Origin: Mixta sp. Marseille-Q2659
GTDB lineage: Bacteria; Pseudomonadota; Gammaproteobacteria; Enterobacterales; Enterobacteriaceae
Direction: 5' to 3'
NCBI RefSeq assembly: GCF_940807255.1
Contig: NZ_CALNWY010000010.1
Coordinates: forward strand, 62,001-126,000
DNA length: 64,000 nt
The position numbers and the translations under genes were made by a program. The notes beneath the pieces are model-generated. The model did not search any database. It was not told the DNA's origin and saw only the letters and a program-made list of their open reading frames with translations. This document shows positions 1-8,129 of the stretch, piece after piece (the first letter of the stretch is position 1; every line of letters begins with the position of its first letter).

Positions 1-160
1 CAGTGTGCATCGTGAATCTGAAAGGTATGGATTGCCCGTCAGGGCAGGGGAAGCATGTTACCGTTTATTGTTAACAGAAACCAGTTTCAGGCCGGGCAAC
101 CAGGCGGAAAACCGCGACCTGAAACCTTTACGTGCAGAACCGAACAGGTGCTGCAGGGCC
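1..160. other. Left-edge non-coding stretch with a nested hairpin
   Basis: No convincing gene is visible. Positions 84-91 (GTTTCAGG) and 118-125 (CCTGAAAC) are inverted, and inside them GCGG (104-107) and CCGC (112-115) close an AAAA loop, giving a nested hairpin. It lies just downstream of the YmgB-like gene, which reads leftward, and could act as a 3' structure or terminator, but there is no T-run on either strand. Confidence 0.3.
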
Positions 161-421
161 TTAGCCGATAATATCGTCTTCTGTTTTGTGGACGACCAGC
201 TCCAGAACATGACGGTAAACGTCCAGCATTACCACATCGCTTTCCAGTTCCAGGCGCTGGATAAGGCGGCCAATAATTGCTTTATTGGTCACCGGCTGCG
301 CCGTCTGTAAAATTTCCGCTACCACAGCGCCCAGAACCTCGGTTTCGCTGATAGCATCCTTCCCCTGCACCTTAAAGTACTCAGCAATATCTTTATCCGT
401 TTGCGATGTCATCGTCTGCAT
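161..421 (-). CDS. YmgB/AriR-family biofilm/acid-resistance regulator-like protein
   Basis: An 86-residue protein that resembles E. coli YmgB (AriR): shared pattern of DK-x-(I/L)A-x-YF near residue 10, then EVLG, a central NKAII-x-x-LI-x-x-LE block and a C-terminal DV-x-R-x-x-LE-(I/L)V stretch ending in T-x-DD. YmgB is a small all-helical dimer; the family is tied to biofilm and acid-stress control and, in E. coli, to the BluR/Rcs signalling network. The start at 421 is chosen because AGAGGA lies a few bases upstream on the minus strand and homology begins just after it; the longer in-frame reading adds 44 unrelated residues. It stands alone, without the ycgZ/ymgA/ymgC partners seen in E. coli. 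Family assignment is solid; the exact role here is inference. Confidence 0.8.
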   Translation of the reverse strand: MQTMTSQTDKDIAEYFKVQGKDAISETEVLGAVVAEILQTAQPVTNKAIIGRLIQRLELESDVVMLDVYRHVLELVVHKTEDDIIG

Positions 422-562
422 GTTAGTCCTCTTTAACGCGGCTGGCAGCGCGTCGAGAAATTGAATCTTTATTGTGAATCGGCAATCAGCATAGCCGACA
501 TTTAGGTTTTCGCTACAGTAACGGAATGATGAGACAGACAGGATGCAATACACCCTTCAGAC

Positions 563-654
563 GAAAAAAAACCTCTGAAGGTGGAAATCCGAGTTAAACA
601 CCTTCAGAGGCGACGCAAATGCATCATTCGTTACAGAGCTTTATTTAGCTCAGG
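563..654 (-). ncRNA. Candidate small RNA with intrinsic terminator
   Basis: On the minus strand a sigma-70-like promoter is followed by a short transcript-sized unit of about 90 nt. Its 5' part forms a hairpin, GAGCT (651-647) with AGCTC (640-636); an unpaired middle follows; its 3' part is a 12-bp perfect stem (610-599 with 583-572, CCTCTGAAGGTG/CACCTTCAGAGG) followed by eight T residues (570-563). This is the classical layout of an Hfq-type small RNA gene. It could instead be a leader or attenuator for the YmgB-like gene 140 nt downstream; a third copy of the stem sequence (TCTGAAGGGTG, 561-551) could pair with the second terminator arm. I recognise no known small RNA in it. Nothing here proves transcription. 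Confidence 0.5.
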
Positions 655-660
655 GGTAAA

Positions 661-688
661 GTTATACAAAAAAAGTAAAACTGTACAA
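661..688 (-). promoter_or_regulatory. Candidate sigma-70 promoter for the small RNA
   Basis: On the minus strand TTGTAC (688-683) and TATAAC (666-661) are 16 bp apart, placing a start near 654. The same stretch carries the related octamers TTATACAA (662-669 and 696-703) and CTGTACAA (681-688), so it may also be an operator region. Confidence 0.4.
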
Positions 689-1026
689 ACAATGCTTATA
701 CAATTTGTGCTAAATGTTAATTATCAGTTAGTTGTATGGGGGGGTAATAATAAAAAAGCTATACAAACCTGCCGTGAAAACGTTTGGCTTGTAACATTTG
801 CGAAAAAATAGCCCTCTGTCAGCGCATTTTTAGCCTCAATTGAGAATAATCCCAATATAATTAGGGTTAAGCTTGCGCCCAACGGATAAACCAGGAAGGT
901 TGAATGAGCGATGGCAAAGCGGAAAGGGAAAACAACCTGCGGTTAATCGAAATAATGCGATCGTCGGCTTGTCCGTTTATTAAAGAATAATGTCATTTTT
1001 TGCACAAGAATGGAGTGGCTGCTTGC

Positions 1027-1056
1027 TTCACAAGTGCTTTCTTGCACGCCTATACT
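1027..1056 (+). promoter_or_regulatory. Candidate promoter of the marR-efflux operon
   Basis: TTCACA (1027-1032) and TATACT (1051-1056) are separated by 18 bp, about 40 bp before the marR start. An alternative -35, TTGCAC (1042-1047), is too close to this -10. Confidence 0.4.
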
Positions 1057-1097
1057 TTAACGGCCTATTTACATTGAAGTCTAATTATCAGGTTTCT

Positions 1098-1526
1098 ATG
1101 GATTCCCATCAGCGTTTTTCTCGTTTACTGCATCTCACTGCACACGCCTGGCGGCTGGCTATCGATCGTCGCCTGAAGGATAGCGGGCTCAGCATGAACA
1201 GCTGGCTGGCCATTGCCACGTTGGCAAGCGAAAGTGAACCTATGACGCAAAAAGCGCTGGCGCAGGTGCTGGGGCTGGAAGAAGCCAGCGTGGTGCCGCT
1301 AATTGATCGACTGGTAGCACAGCAGCTTATTGAACGTCAGCAGCCGGAAGAGGATCGACGTAAGCGTCTGCTGCTGGTCACCCGGCAGGGCTCGGCGGTC
1401 TTTGAAAAAGTGAAAATTGAGGCGGATCGGCTGCGCGGCGAACTGTTAGCCGATATTGACCCGCGCGATCTGACCGTGGCGCATCGGGTGTTGCAACAGT
1501 TGCTGCATAAAACGGAAAGGCTCTGA
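1098..1526 (+). CDS. MarR-family transcriptional regulator of the adjacent efflux pump
   Basis: A 142-residue protein with the MarR winged helix-turn-helix fold: N-terminal helix with LLHLTAHAWRLAIDRRL, recognition region around residues 50-75 (TQKALAQVLG...SVVPLIDRL) and a wing with the typical DRRKR...LLVT pattern near residues 86-95. Start at 1098 is favoured because homology begins there; the longer reading adds 36 residues of promoter-like sequence. Its stop is followed one base later by the pump gene, so the four genes form one operon. MarR members usually repress such operons and are released by phenolic or aromatic ligands; that mode of control and the ligand are inference here. Confidence 0.88.
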   Translation: MDSHQRFSRLLHLTAHAWRLAIDRRLKDSGLSMNSWLAIATLASESEPMTQKALAQVLGLEEASVVPLIDRLVAQQLIERQQPEEDRRKRLLLVTRQGSAVFEKVKIEADRLRGELLADIDPRDLTVAHRVLQQLLHKTERL

Positions 1527-1527
1527 C

Positions 1528-3213
1528 GTGGCGAAATCGAATCCTTATGCACCGCGCCAGTGGCAGCCGCATGAAAAACCCATGCTGCCTGGTTCGCCTT
1601 CCACGCCGATTCATCCCACCAAAAAGCGTATCGCTTTTGGCCTGGTCGGTCTGTTAATTACGTTGACCGGTGCGCTCAGCAATGCGCTGGTAACGGCTAA
1701 CCTGACTAATTTACAGGGCACCTTTGGCGCCTATACCAATGAGATCGCCTGGCTACCGGCGGTTTACGTGATGGGAAATATTTCTATTAACCTGCTGCTG
1801 GTGAAGTTTCGCCAGCAGTTTGGCCTGCGTATCTTTACCGAAGCCTTTTTACTGCTCTATGTGCTGGTGGCCTTTTTCCATCTGTTCGTTAACGATCTCA
1901 GCTCGGCAATTATTGTCCGTACCGCGCATGGCATGGTAGCGGCGGCGCTCAGCTCACTGGGCATTTACTACCAGATACAGGCCTGGCCCGCTAAACATCG
2001 CCTGAAAGCGCTGGCGATCGGCATCAGCGCCTCCCAGTTGGCGATCCCGCTGGCGCGCCTGTTCTCTTCCGAGTTGTTGCAGCTGGAAGAGTGGCGCGGG
2101 CTTTATCTGTTTGAACTGGGGCTGGCGCTGGTGGCGCTGGGCTGCGTATTTATGCTGAAGCTGCCGCCCAGCGATCGCAGCAAAGTCTTCGAGAAAATGG
2201 ACTTCGTCACCTTTATGCTGATGGCGCCAGGCATGGCGCTGCTGTGCGGCGTACTGTCGCTGGGACGAATTGAATGGTGGTTCACAACGCCCTGGCTTGG
2301 CATCTGTCTGGCCCTGGCGTTGGCGCTGATTGTCAGCGCAGTGGTGGTGGAGCATAACCGCAAAAATCCGCTAATTAATACGCGCTGGCTTGGCAGTGGC
2401 GCGATTATCCGGCTGGGCATTGTGATGATTATGATGCGCATCGTGCTGGCGGAGCAGAACAGCGGCGCCATCGGCTTTTTGCAGCAGGTCGGCCTGCTTA
2501 ACGATCAGATGCGCGGCCTCGCGCTGGCGATTATTGCTGGCGTGCTGCTGGGCATTACCGCCAGCGCCCTGACGCTGAAGCCCGCCCATCTTAGCTGGCC
2601 CATCGTAACCTCACTGCTGATTATGATGGTCGCCTCGCTGATGGACGCGCACGCCAGCCCGGTAACGCGCCCGCACAACATGTATTTCAGCCAGTTTCTG
2701 CTCGGCTTCAGCAGCGCCTTCTTTCTGGCGCCCGCCATGCTGCTGGGCATCGGCAGCGTGGTTACGCAGCCAAAAAACCTGGTGAGCTTTGTGGTGCTGT
2801 TTGGCATGAGCCAGAATTTAGGCGGTCTTATCGGCTCGGCCATTCTTGGCACCTTTCAGATCTGGCGTGAAAAATATCACTCCAGCCTGTTGGGCGATCA
2901 GCTCTCACTGCTCGATCCGAGCGTAACCGAACGCCTTAGCCAGTACAGCGCGCTGTTCAGCAGTCAGCTGGGCGACAGCACCTTACTGAGCGCCCAGGCG
3001 ACCACACAGCTGCAAACCGTTGCCACTTTGCAGGCCAACGTACTGGCGTGGAACGATACCTATTTACTTACCGCCGGACTGGCGTTCTCCACGCTGGTAT
3101 GGGTGCTGTATCGTCTGACGCGCCAGCGCATCACTCTTCGACGCCAGCAGCAGCGTGACGCTGCTGCTGCCCAAACGATTCCGGCAACATCAGCAAGCAT
3201 GGAGAAACAATGA
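1528..3213 (+). CDS. MFS efflux pump, DHA2 (EmrB-like) family
   Basis: A 561-residue inner-membrane protein with about 14 hydrophobic segments, the size and layout of the 14-TM DHA2 proton-driven drug exporters. It opens with a short cytoplasmic tail followed by a first membrane segment near residues 33-60. The start is GTG at 1528, one base after the marR stop, with AAGG upstream. It overlaps the adaptor gene by an ATGA, implying coupled translation. With the adaptor and the outer-membrane lipoprotein it should form a pump spanning both membranes, similar in plan to EmrAB-TolC but with its own outer-membrane factor. The substrate cannot be told from sequence. Confidence 0.85.
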   Translation: MAKSNPYAPRQWQPHEKPMLPGSPSTPIHPTKKRIAFGLVGLLITLTGALSNALVTANLTNLQGTFGAYTNEIAWLPAVYVMGNISINLLLVKFRQQFGLRIFTEAFLLLYVLVAFFHLFVNDLSSAIIVRTAHGMVAAALSSLGIYYQIQAWPAKHRLKALAIGISASQLAIPLARLFSSELLQLEEWRGLYLFELGLALVALGCVFMLKLPPSDRSKVFEKMDFVTFMLMAPGMALLCGVLSLGRIEWWFTTPWLGICLALALALIVSAVVVEHNRKNPLINTRWLGSGAIIRLGIVMIMMRIVLAEQNSGAIGFLQQVGLLNDQMRGLALAIIAGVLLGITASALTLKPAHLSWPIVTSLLIMMVASLMDAHASPVTRPHNMYFSQFLLGFSSAFFLAPAMLLGIGSVVTQPKNLVSFVVLFGMSQNLGGLIGSAILGTFQIWREKYHSSLLGDQLSLLDPSVTERLSQYSALFSSQLGDSTLLSAQATTQLQTVATLQANVLAWNDTYLLTAGLAFSTLVWVLYRLTRQRITLRRQQQRDAAAAQTIPATSASMEKQ

Positions 3214-4301
3214 GCCAGCAGGAAGAAGTTAAAGCCGCCGAGCGCGAGCGCAATAACAAATTACGCATTCTCTCTGTCGCCGTCGGCAGCGGCATTGTCA
3301 TTGTCGGCGTGTTGGTGATCCTTTACGCCTGGCAGCTCTGGCCGTTCACCAGCGCGGTGCAAAGTACGGAAAACGCCTACGTGCGCGGCCAGGTCACCTT
3401 TATCAGTCCGCAGGTCAGCGGCTATATCACGGCGGTCAACGTGCAGGATTTACAGCCGGTGCATAAGGGCGACGTGTTGATGACCATTGACGACCGTATT
3501 TACCGTCAGCGCGTTGAGCAGGCGAAAGCGCAGCTGGCGATGAAACAGGCGGCGTTAGCCAATAACCAGCAGCAGCGGCGCAGCGCGGAGGCGGTCATTG
3601 CGCGCAATCAGGCCGCGCTGGAGAACAGCAAAGCGCAGGCGGCCAAAAGCGGCTTCGATTTAAAACGCGTGGAAAATCTGGTGGCGGATGGTTCGTTATC
3701 GATCCGCGAACGCGATGCGGCGCGCGCCGCTAACAGCCAGGCGGTGACGGCGATACAGCAGGCCAAAGCCACGCTTGATGTATCGCGTCAGGATTTGCAG
3801 ACGGTAATTGTTAACCGCGCCTCGCTGGAGGCGGACGTCACCAATGCCGAGGCGGCCCTGAAGCTGGCGCAAATCGATTTAGACAACACGCGCATTATCG
3901 CACCGGAGGATGGACAGCTGGGGCAGATTTCGGTGCGGCGCGGCGGCTATGTTTCGGCAGGTACGCGGCTGACGTCGCTGGTACCGGGACAAAAATGGGT
4001 GATCGCCAATATGAAAGAGACGCAGATGGCGGATGTGCGTCCCGGTCTGCCGGTCACCTTCAGCGTGGATGCGCTGAACGGCGCTATTTTCCACGGCGTG
4101 GTTGAATATATCTCGCCGGCAGCTGCTTCGGAGTTCAGCGCCATTTCACCCGATAACGCTACCGGCAACTTCGTTAAGATCGCCCAGCGTATTCCGGTGC
4201 GTATCAAAATTACCGATGATGCTCAGGCGCGCCTGCGTCCCGGCATGTCGGTGGAAGTGAATATCGATACCGCCGCCCAGCCTGCGGAGCCGCAGTCATG
4301 A
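3210..4301 (+). CDS. HlyD/EmrA-family periplasmic adaptor (membrane fusion protein)
   Basis: A 363-residue adaptor with one N-terminal membrane anchor (about residues 22-44), the ENAYVRG motif typical of EmrA-like adaptors, a split lipoyl/biotinyl-like domain (VSGYI...KGDVL near residue 65-90 and IIAPEDGQLG near 230), a long coiled-coil hairpin between them rich in Ala, Gln and Lys, and a beta-barrel C-terminal region (IAQRIPVRIKI). GGAGAAAC precedes its ATG. It overlaps both neighbours by ATGA. It should link the MFS pump to the outer-membrane factor. Family assignment is firm; substrate unknown. Confidence 0.88.
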   Translation: MSQQEEVKAAERERNNKLRILSVAVGSGIVIVGVLVILYAWQLWPFTSAVQSTENAYVRGQVTFISPQVSGYITAVNVQDLQPVHKGDVLMTIDDRIYRQRVEQAKAQLAMKQAALANNQQQRRSAEAVIARNQAALENSKAQAAKSGFDLKRVENLVADGSLSIRERDAARAANSQAVTAIQQAKATLDVSRQDLQTVIVNRASLEADVTNAEAALKLAQIDLDNTRIIAPEDGQLGQISVRRGGYVSAGTRLTSLVPGQKWVIANMKETQMADVRPGLPVTFSVDALNGAIFHGVVEYISPAAASEFSAISPDNATGNFVKIAQRIPVRIKITDDAQARLRPGMSVEVNIDTAAQPAEPQS

Positions 4302-5674
4302 TGCGCGCAAAACCGCTGGTGCTGGCGCTGCTGATCCCGCTGCTGTCTGGCTGCGCTACCGAGGTAGAAAAGGCGCCGACCGCGTTACCGATACCACAGG
4401 CGTGGCGTCAACAGGTTGGGCCGTCCGCCGCGCCGGAAGCGAACTGGTGGCGCGCCTTTGCCGATGCGGATTTAAATCGGCTGGTGGAACAGGCGCTGCG
4501 TAATAACCCTGATATTCTTACTGCCCGCTCGCGCGTCGATCAATATCGCGCGCAGCTGCGCGCCGCCGCTGGTGATAATTTCCCGACGCTGGACGCGGGC
4601 GTTGGTGTAACCCGTGCCCGTACGCTATCGGCAGCGACCGGCGTGCCGCACGACGGCAATGTCTATCAGGGGCTGCTGCAGGCCAATTATGATGTGGATT
4701 TATGGGGATCGCGCAGCAGCAGCATCGATGCGGCGCGCGCGTCGCTGGCGGCGCAACAGGCTGCGGCAGCGGCGGCTGAGCTGACTATCGCCACCTCGGT
4801 GGCCTCCGGCTATATGACGTTGCTGGCGCTGGATGAACAGCTGCGCGTCACTCAGGCGACGCTGGCAACGCGCGAGAATTCACTGAAGCTGGCGCAGCGC
4901 CAGTTCGAGGCGGGTTACACCTCGCGTCTGGAGTGGATGCAGGCCGCCTCGGAATATCAGGCGGCGAAAGCGCAGATCCCACAGCTGTCGCATCAGATTA
5001 CGCAGCAGGAGAATGCGCTCAGTATCCTGGTCGGGATGAACCCGCGCCATATTGCCCGTCAGTCGCGCTTTGCCCAGGTGATGCCGCAGCGGCTGCCATC
5101 GCTGTTGCCGTCGGAGCTGTTGCAGCGGCGACCGGATATCATTCAGGCTCAGCGCCTGCTGCTGGCGGCAGATAATTCACTGGCTTCCTCGCAGGCGCAG
5201 CTGCTGCCTTCGCTGAACCTGACCGCTTCCGGCACGTTGCAATCATCGGTGCTGCATCAGCTGGTGGATAATCCTTTTCGGCTGTGGAGCATCGGCGGCA
5301 GCGTACTGGCGCCGCTGTTAAACCGCGAGGCGCTGACGGCGCAGGTTGACGTTTCAATGGCCTCGCGCAATCAGGCGCTCTACAGCTATGAAAAAGTGGT
5401 GCGCAACGCCTTTAGCGAAGTCAACGATGCGCTGGACGCTATACAGCAGACCCAGGCGCAGTTACAGGAAGTTGAGAAGCAGCAGGAGATTGCCGCCGAT
5501 ACCTTGCGTATCGCCCGTAACCGCTATCAGAACGGCTATGCCTCCTATCTTGATGAGCTGGATGCGCAGCGCACGCTGTTTAGTGCGCAGCTGAATGTGG
5601 TGCAACTGAAAAATAACTTGATCCAGGCGCAGATCGACCTTTATCGTGCGCTTGGCGGCGGCTGGCAGCCTTAA
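4298..5674 (+). CDS. Outer-membrane efflux lipoprotein, NodT family
   Basis: A 458-residue TolC-like outer-membrane factor. The signal peptide ends in the lipobox LLSGC, so Cys19 is the likely lipidation site. Two repeated OEP-type halves are visible, including the W-x-x-F-D/A-D...L-x-x-L-V-x-x-A-L-x-x-N-P signature near residues 48-75 and RRPDI-x-Q-A near residue 278. It begins inside the adaptor stop codon and closes the operon. It should form the trimeric exit duct for the pump. No intrinsic terminator is evident directly after it. Confidence 0.88.
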   Translation: MMRAKPLVLALLIPLLSGCATEVEKAPTALPIPQAWRQQVGPSAAPEANWWRAFADADLNRLVEQALRNNPDILTARSRVDQYRAQLRAAAGDNFPTLDAGVGVTRARTLSAATGVPHDGNVYQGLLQANYDVDLWGSRSSSIDAARASLAAQQAAAAAAELTIATSVASGYMTLLALDEQLRVTQATLATRENSLKLAQRQFEAGYTSRLEWMQAASEYQAAKAQIPQLSHQITQQENALSILVGMNPRHIARQSRFAQVMPQRLPSLLPSELLQRRPDIIQAQRLLLAADNSLASSQAQLLPSLNLTASGTLQSSVLHQLVDNPFRLWSIGGSVLAPLLNREALTAQVDVSMASRNQALYSYEKVVRNAFSEVNDALDAIQQTQAQLQEVEKQQEIAADTLRIARNRYQNGYASYLDELDAQRTLFSAQLNVVQLKNNLIQAQIDLYRALGGGWQP

Positions 5675-5804
5675 TATTTCTGCGCCGATGCCGCTTTTGG
5701 GCGCGTCGGCGCGCTGCGTTCGCTCACTCGTTGAAGTGTGATTTGCGACCATGGGCCGATCCGTGTTTTTTGTTATCATCAGCGGTGTAAAGGCTGCACA
5801 GCGG

Positions 5805-5832
5805 TTACGGTTTAACCAGGCTGTGCTACACT
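5805..5832 (+). promoter_or_regulatory. Candidate promoter for the two small membrane proteins
   Basis: TTACGG (5805-5810) and TACACT (5827-5832) with a 16-bp spacer lie about 65 bp upstream of the first small gene. Confidence 0.33.
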
Positions 5833-5896
5833 GAAAAACCGCATTGCAGGAGCAGGGCGGAAGCACTGTTTACGCCCGCTGTGATGATGATAAAAA

Positions 5897-6040
5897 ATGA
5901 ATGAATCTTTGCCGCCTGAGCCCCCAGAAAGAGAAGAGTTGCCGCATCTTGATGATGCGCAGTTTGCCGTTGTGGTCCTGTTAGTGACCTCTTTAACGCT
6001 GATACTCTTCGTTCTTATCGTGACGTTATGGATGTCATAA
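5897..6040 (+). CDS. Small membrane protein, 47 residues, unknown function
   Basis: A short frame encodes an acidic, proline-rich N-terminal tail (PPEPPEREELPHLDD) and one strong membrane segment (about residues 23-45, AVVVLLVTSLTLILFVLIV) ending in LWMS. The tail-then-single-helix plan is common in enterobacterial small membrane proteins. A second gene of the same plan starts 43 nt later with a strong Shine-Dalgarno sequence. No clear ribosome site precedes this start, and ATGs in other frames surround it. I do not recognise a family. It could be chance, but composition and pairing favour a gene. Confidence 0.5.
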   Translation: MNESLPPEPPEREELPHLDDAQFAVVVLLVTSLTLILFVLIVTLWMS

Positions 6041-6083
6041 TTCATTCAGCAAGAGGTCCGGTAATTAAATAAGGAGATCGGTG

Positions 6084-6281
6084 ATGGAAACCCGGGACGA
6101 TAAACTCATCGCATTAATCGGTTTACTCTCTGCCTGCCTGATTGGCGTGGTTTTTCTCTTTACCATGACCTGGATAACCGATATTCGTCGACCGTCGCAG
6201 CCGCCGCTGGACGCCCAGTCCTGCTATATGCCGCCCGCTGCCTCTTCTGCGCCCGCCGGGAGCGCCAACAAGCGCCCTTAG
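6084..6281 (+). CDS. Small membrane protein, 65 residues, unknown function
   Basis: The ATG at 6084 has AAGGAG seven bases upstream, an excellent ribosome site; a GTG one codon earlier is too close to it. The product begins METRDDKLIALIG, has a membrane segment at about residues 9-31 and a Pro/Ala/Ser-rich tail with one Cys. Its TAG stop overlaps the stop codon of the convergent glycoside-hydrolase-like gene by 3 nt. With the preceding 47-residue protein it looks like a two-gene unit. No family recognised. Confidence 0.6.
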   Translation: METRDDKLIALIGLLSACLIGVVFLFTMTWITDIRRPSQPPLDAQSCYMPPAASSAPAGSANKRP

Positions 6282-7438
6282 TTTTTCCCCCGATTCTGTA
6301 ATTTGATTTGCTGGCTACGTAACGCCAGCGCCAGCGGCTCATAAACCGTACGGTTGCCGTTAGGATCGGGCAGGCCGAACAGCGGGCCCGGCGATCGGCG
6401 ATCGTCCGCCCATGCCGGGTATTCCACTACCGGATAGAGCGAAATACCTTCCATCGCTACCCCGCTGTCCAGCGCAAGCTGCACCTCTTCAGTCACGATA
6501 TTCAGCCAGTTAGTACGCGCCTCACCTTCGGCGCCGGTCTCCGCCAGCAGCATGGGACGCTGATAGCGCTGCCAGACCTCTGCCAGCAGCAAATGCAGCG
6601 GTCGCCAGGCGGGATGCGTGACGGTTAAGGGCGAGCCGTCACTGAGCCACTGATTATCGGGATAATAATTTAGCCCAATAATATCCAGCGCCTCCGGGCT
6701 GCCGCCCAGTTCCGGGCACTGATTACCGCAGAGCATATCCCAGGCATCGAACTGCGCCAGGTGTTGACGCTGTGCCTCTTCGCGCGCCGCCGCGCTGTTG
6801 TCCGCGGGTGCAACATGCACCAGCGGATCGGTCATCACAAAGCGCGCCTGCGGATAAACTTCCCGTATGGCAGCAATGGCGGCCAGGGTAGCGCGCACCA
6901 GCTGCTTCTTTAGCGCCAGGCCGCGTCCGCTGGCGTGCGGGTTCAGCCAGGCCACCTCCGCGCCGGCCCATGACCAGAACGAGATTTGATTGATTGGAGT
7001 AAAAAAGGGCTGCTCCACCCCCTCGTTGCGCAGCACTTCCGCCATCGCGCCAGCGAAGCGAGCAAAGGCGGTGATGAAATCCTCAGACCAAATATCAATG
7101 TGCGTGGGGTAGCCAAAGTGCGCGACTTCCCAGATAACCTGAATGCCATGCTGGTTGGCGGCGTGAATCATCGGCAGAAAAGAGGACCAGTCATATTCGC
7201 CCGGCGTTTTTTCGATCAAATACCAGCGCGCGCCGTCGCGTGCAGTCAGCAGTCGATGCTCCACCAGCGCGGCATAATCTTTATATATCAGCATGTCGTG
7301 TCCGCTGCTGATAATCATATCGAGACGCTTACCCTCGCCGCGACAGGCGCTGGAGCAGGCGAAGCTGCCCTGGAAAAAGCTGTTAAACAGGGAAGGCTGG
7401 TAACGCTGCGGCGATGCGGATGAGGAAGTGATTGGCAT
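6278..7438 (-). CDS. Clan GH-A glycoside-hydrolase-like protein (GH1-like)
   Basis: A 386-residue TIM-barrel-type protein related to short GH1-like beta-glucosidase homologues: ARDGARW near residue 68, [13 protein letters not shown] near residue 100, then an [11 protein letters not shown] segment near residue 150 and LLAETGAEG near residue 298. In clan GH-A enzymes a Glu after Asn is the acid/base and a later Glu is the nucleophile; here the first position is Gln (CAA codon at 6986-6988), while the second Glu is kept. The start at 7438 has GGAGA upstream on the minus strand. No signal peptide, so cytoplasmic. It stands alone, convergent with the small membrane genes and divergent from ymdB. 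Substrate unknown; catalytic competence doubtful. Confidence 0.65.
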   Translation of the reverse strand: MPITSSSASPQRYQPSLFNSFFQGSFACSSACRGEGKRLDMIISSGHDMLIYKDYAALVEHRLLTARDGARWYLIEKTPGEYDWSSFLPMIHAANQHGIQVIWEVAHFGYPTHIDIWSEDFITAFARFAGAMAEVLRNEGVEQPFFTPINQISFWSWAGAEVAWLNPHASGRGLALKKQLVRATLAAIAAIREVYPQARFVMTDPLVHVAPADNSAAAREEAQRQHLAQFDAWDMLCGNQCPELGGSPEALDIIGLNYYPDNQWLSDGSPLTVTHPAWRPLHLLLAEVWQRYQRPMLLAETGAEGEARTNWLNIVTEEVQLALDSGVAMEGISLYPVVEYPAWADDRRSPGPLFGLPDPNGNRTVYEPLALALRSQQIKLQNRGKN

Positions 7439-7545
7439 GCGGTTCGTCTCCCATAAAAAAGGCAGGCGCGGAACGTTTCGCTAAGTCTAGACTAAAAGAC
7501 AACCCCGACCTGATTTTCACCGACAATATTGCCAGGGAGATAAAG

Positions 7546-8097
7546 ATGCAGAACAGAATCGAGATTATTCAGGGTGACATTACGCGGCAGCGGGTCGATG
7601 CGATTGTTAATGCCGCCAACAGCAGTTTGCTGGGCGGCGGTGGTGTGGATGGCGCGATTCATCGCGCCGCGGGCCCGGCGCTGCTGGCCGAATGTCGTCA
7701 ACTGGCGGCCAGCCGGGGCGGTTGCGCGACCGGCGACGCGGTGCTGACCGGCGCGGGCAACTTACCGGCGCGCGCGGTCATTCACACCGTCGGCCCGGTC
7801 TGGCACGGCGGCCAACAGGGTGAAGCCGCGCTGCTTGCCAGCGCCTATGCCAACAGTCTGCAGCTGGCGGCGGATAACCGTTTCGCCACTGTCGCCTTTC
7901 CGGCCATCAGCACCGGCATTTACGGCTATCCTAAAGCAGCGGCGGCGGCGATTGCTTTGCGCACCATTCGGCAGTTTCTGCAGCAGCACGATTATCCGCA
8001 GCAGGTCCTGCTGGTCTGCTTTGACGAAGAAAGTTATCGTCTCTACCGCCAGCTATCGGAACAGTCGGATGACGTCAGTGGACGAGAGCGTCAATAA
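7546..8097 (+). CDS. ymdB: O-acetyl-ADP-ribose deacetylase, macrodomain protein YmdB
   Basis: A 183-residue single macrodomain protein. It hydrolyses O-acetyl-ADP-ribose and in E. coli also binds and damps RNase III. Visible hallmarks are QGDIT near residue 10, [19 protein letters not shown] at 23-41 (adenosine/distal-ribose loop) and the phosphate-binding [10 protein letters not shown] near 124. The start at 7546 has GGAGAT upstream; a longer in-frame reading adds 38 residues without homology. It precedes clsC by 32 nt, the same ymdB-clsC pair as in E. coli, although the csg curli genes that flank it there are not in this window. Confidence 0.95.
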   Translation: MQNRIEIIQGDITRQRVDAIVNAANSSLLGGGGVDGAIHRAAGPALLAECRQLAASRGGCATGDAVLTGAGNLPARAVIHTVGPVWHGGQQGEAALLASAYANSLQLAADNRFATVAFPAISTGIYGYPKAAAAAIALRTIRQFLQQHDYPQQVLLVCFDEESYRLYRQLSEQSDDVSGRERQ

Positions 8098-8129
8098 TAA
8101 TTATCAGGCTTATAAGGAAAGGAAAAATA

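Larger units (their letters stand above)
422..1097. other. 676-bp intergenic region between ymgB-like gene and marR
   Basis: Apart from the small-RNA candidate and marR promoter I see no coding gene. The stretch 660-770 is AT-rich and has TTATACAA (662, 696), CTGTACAA (681), CTATACAA (759) and the inverse TTGTAT (732). A G-run lies at 738-744. The part from 810 to 990 shows no clear signal. Confidence 0.4.

Noticed and set aside
640-660. TTAGCTCAGGGGTAAAG looks like a tRNA A box
   Set aside because: No acceptor stem, anticodon arm or T-loop around it; it is the reverse strand of the small-RNA 5' hairpin.
581-811. 76-residue frame upstream of marR
   Set aside because: Runs through the terminator stem and AT-rich promoter repeats; low-complexity product, no ribosome site.
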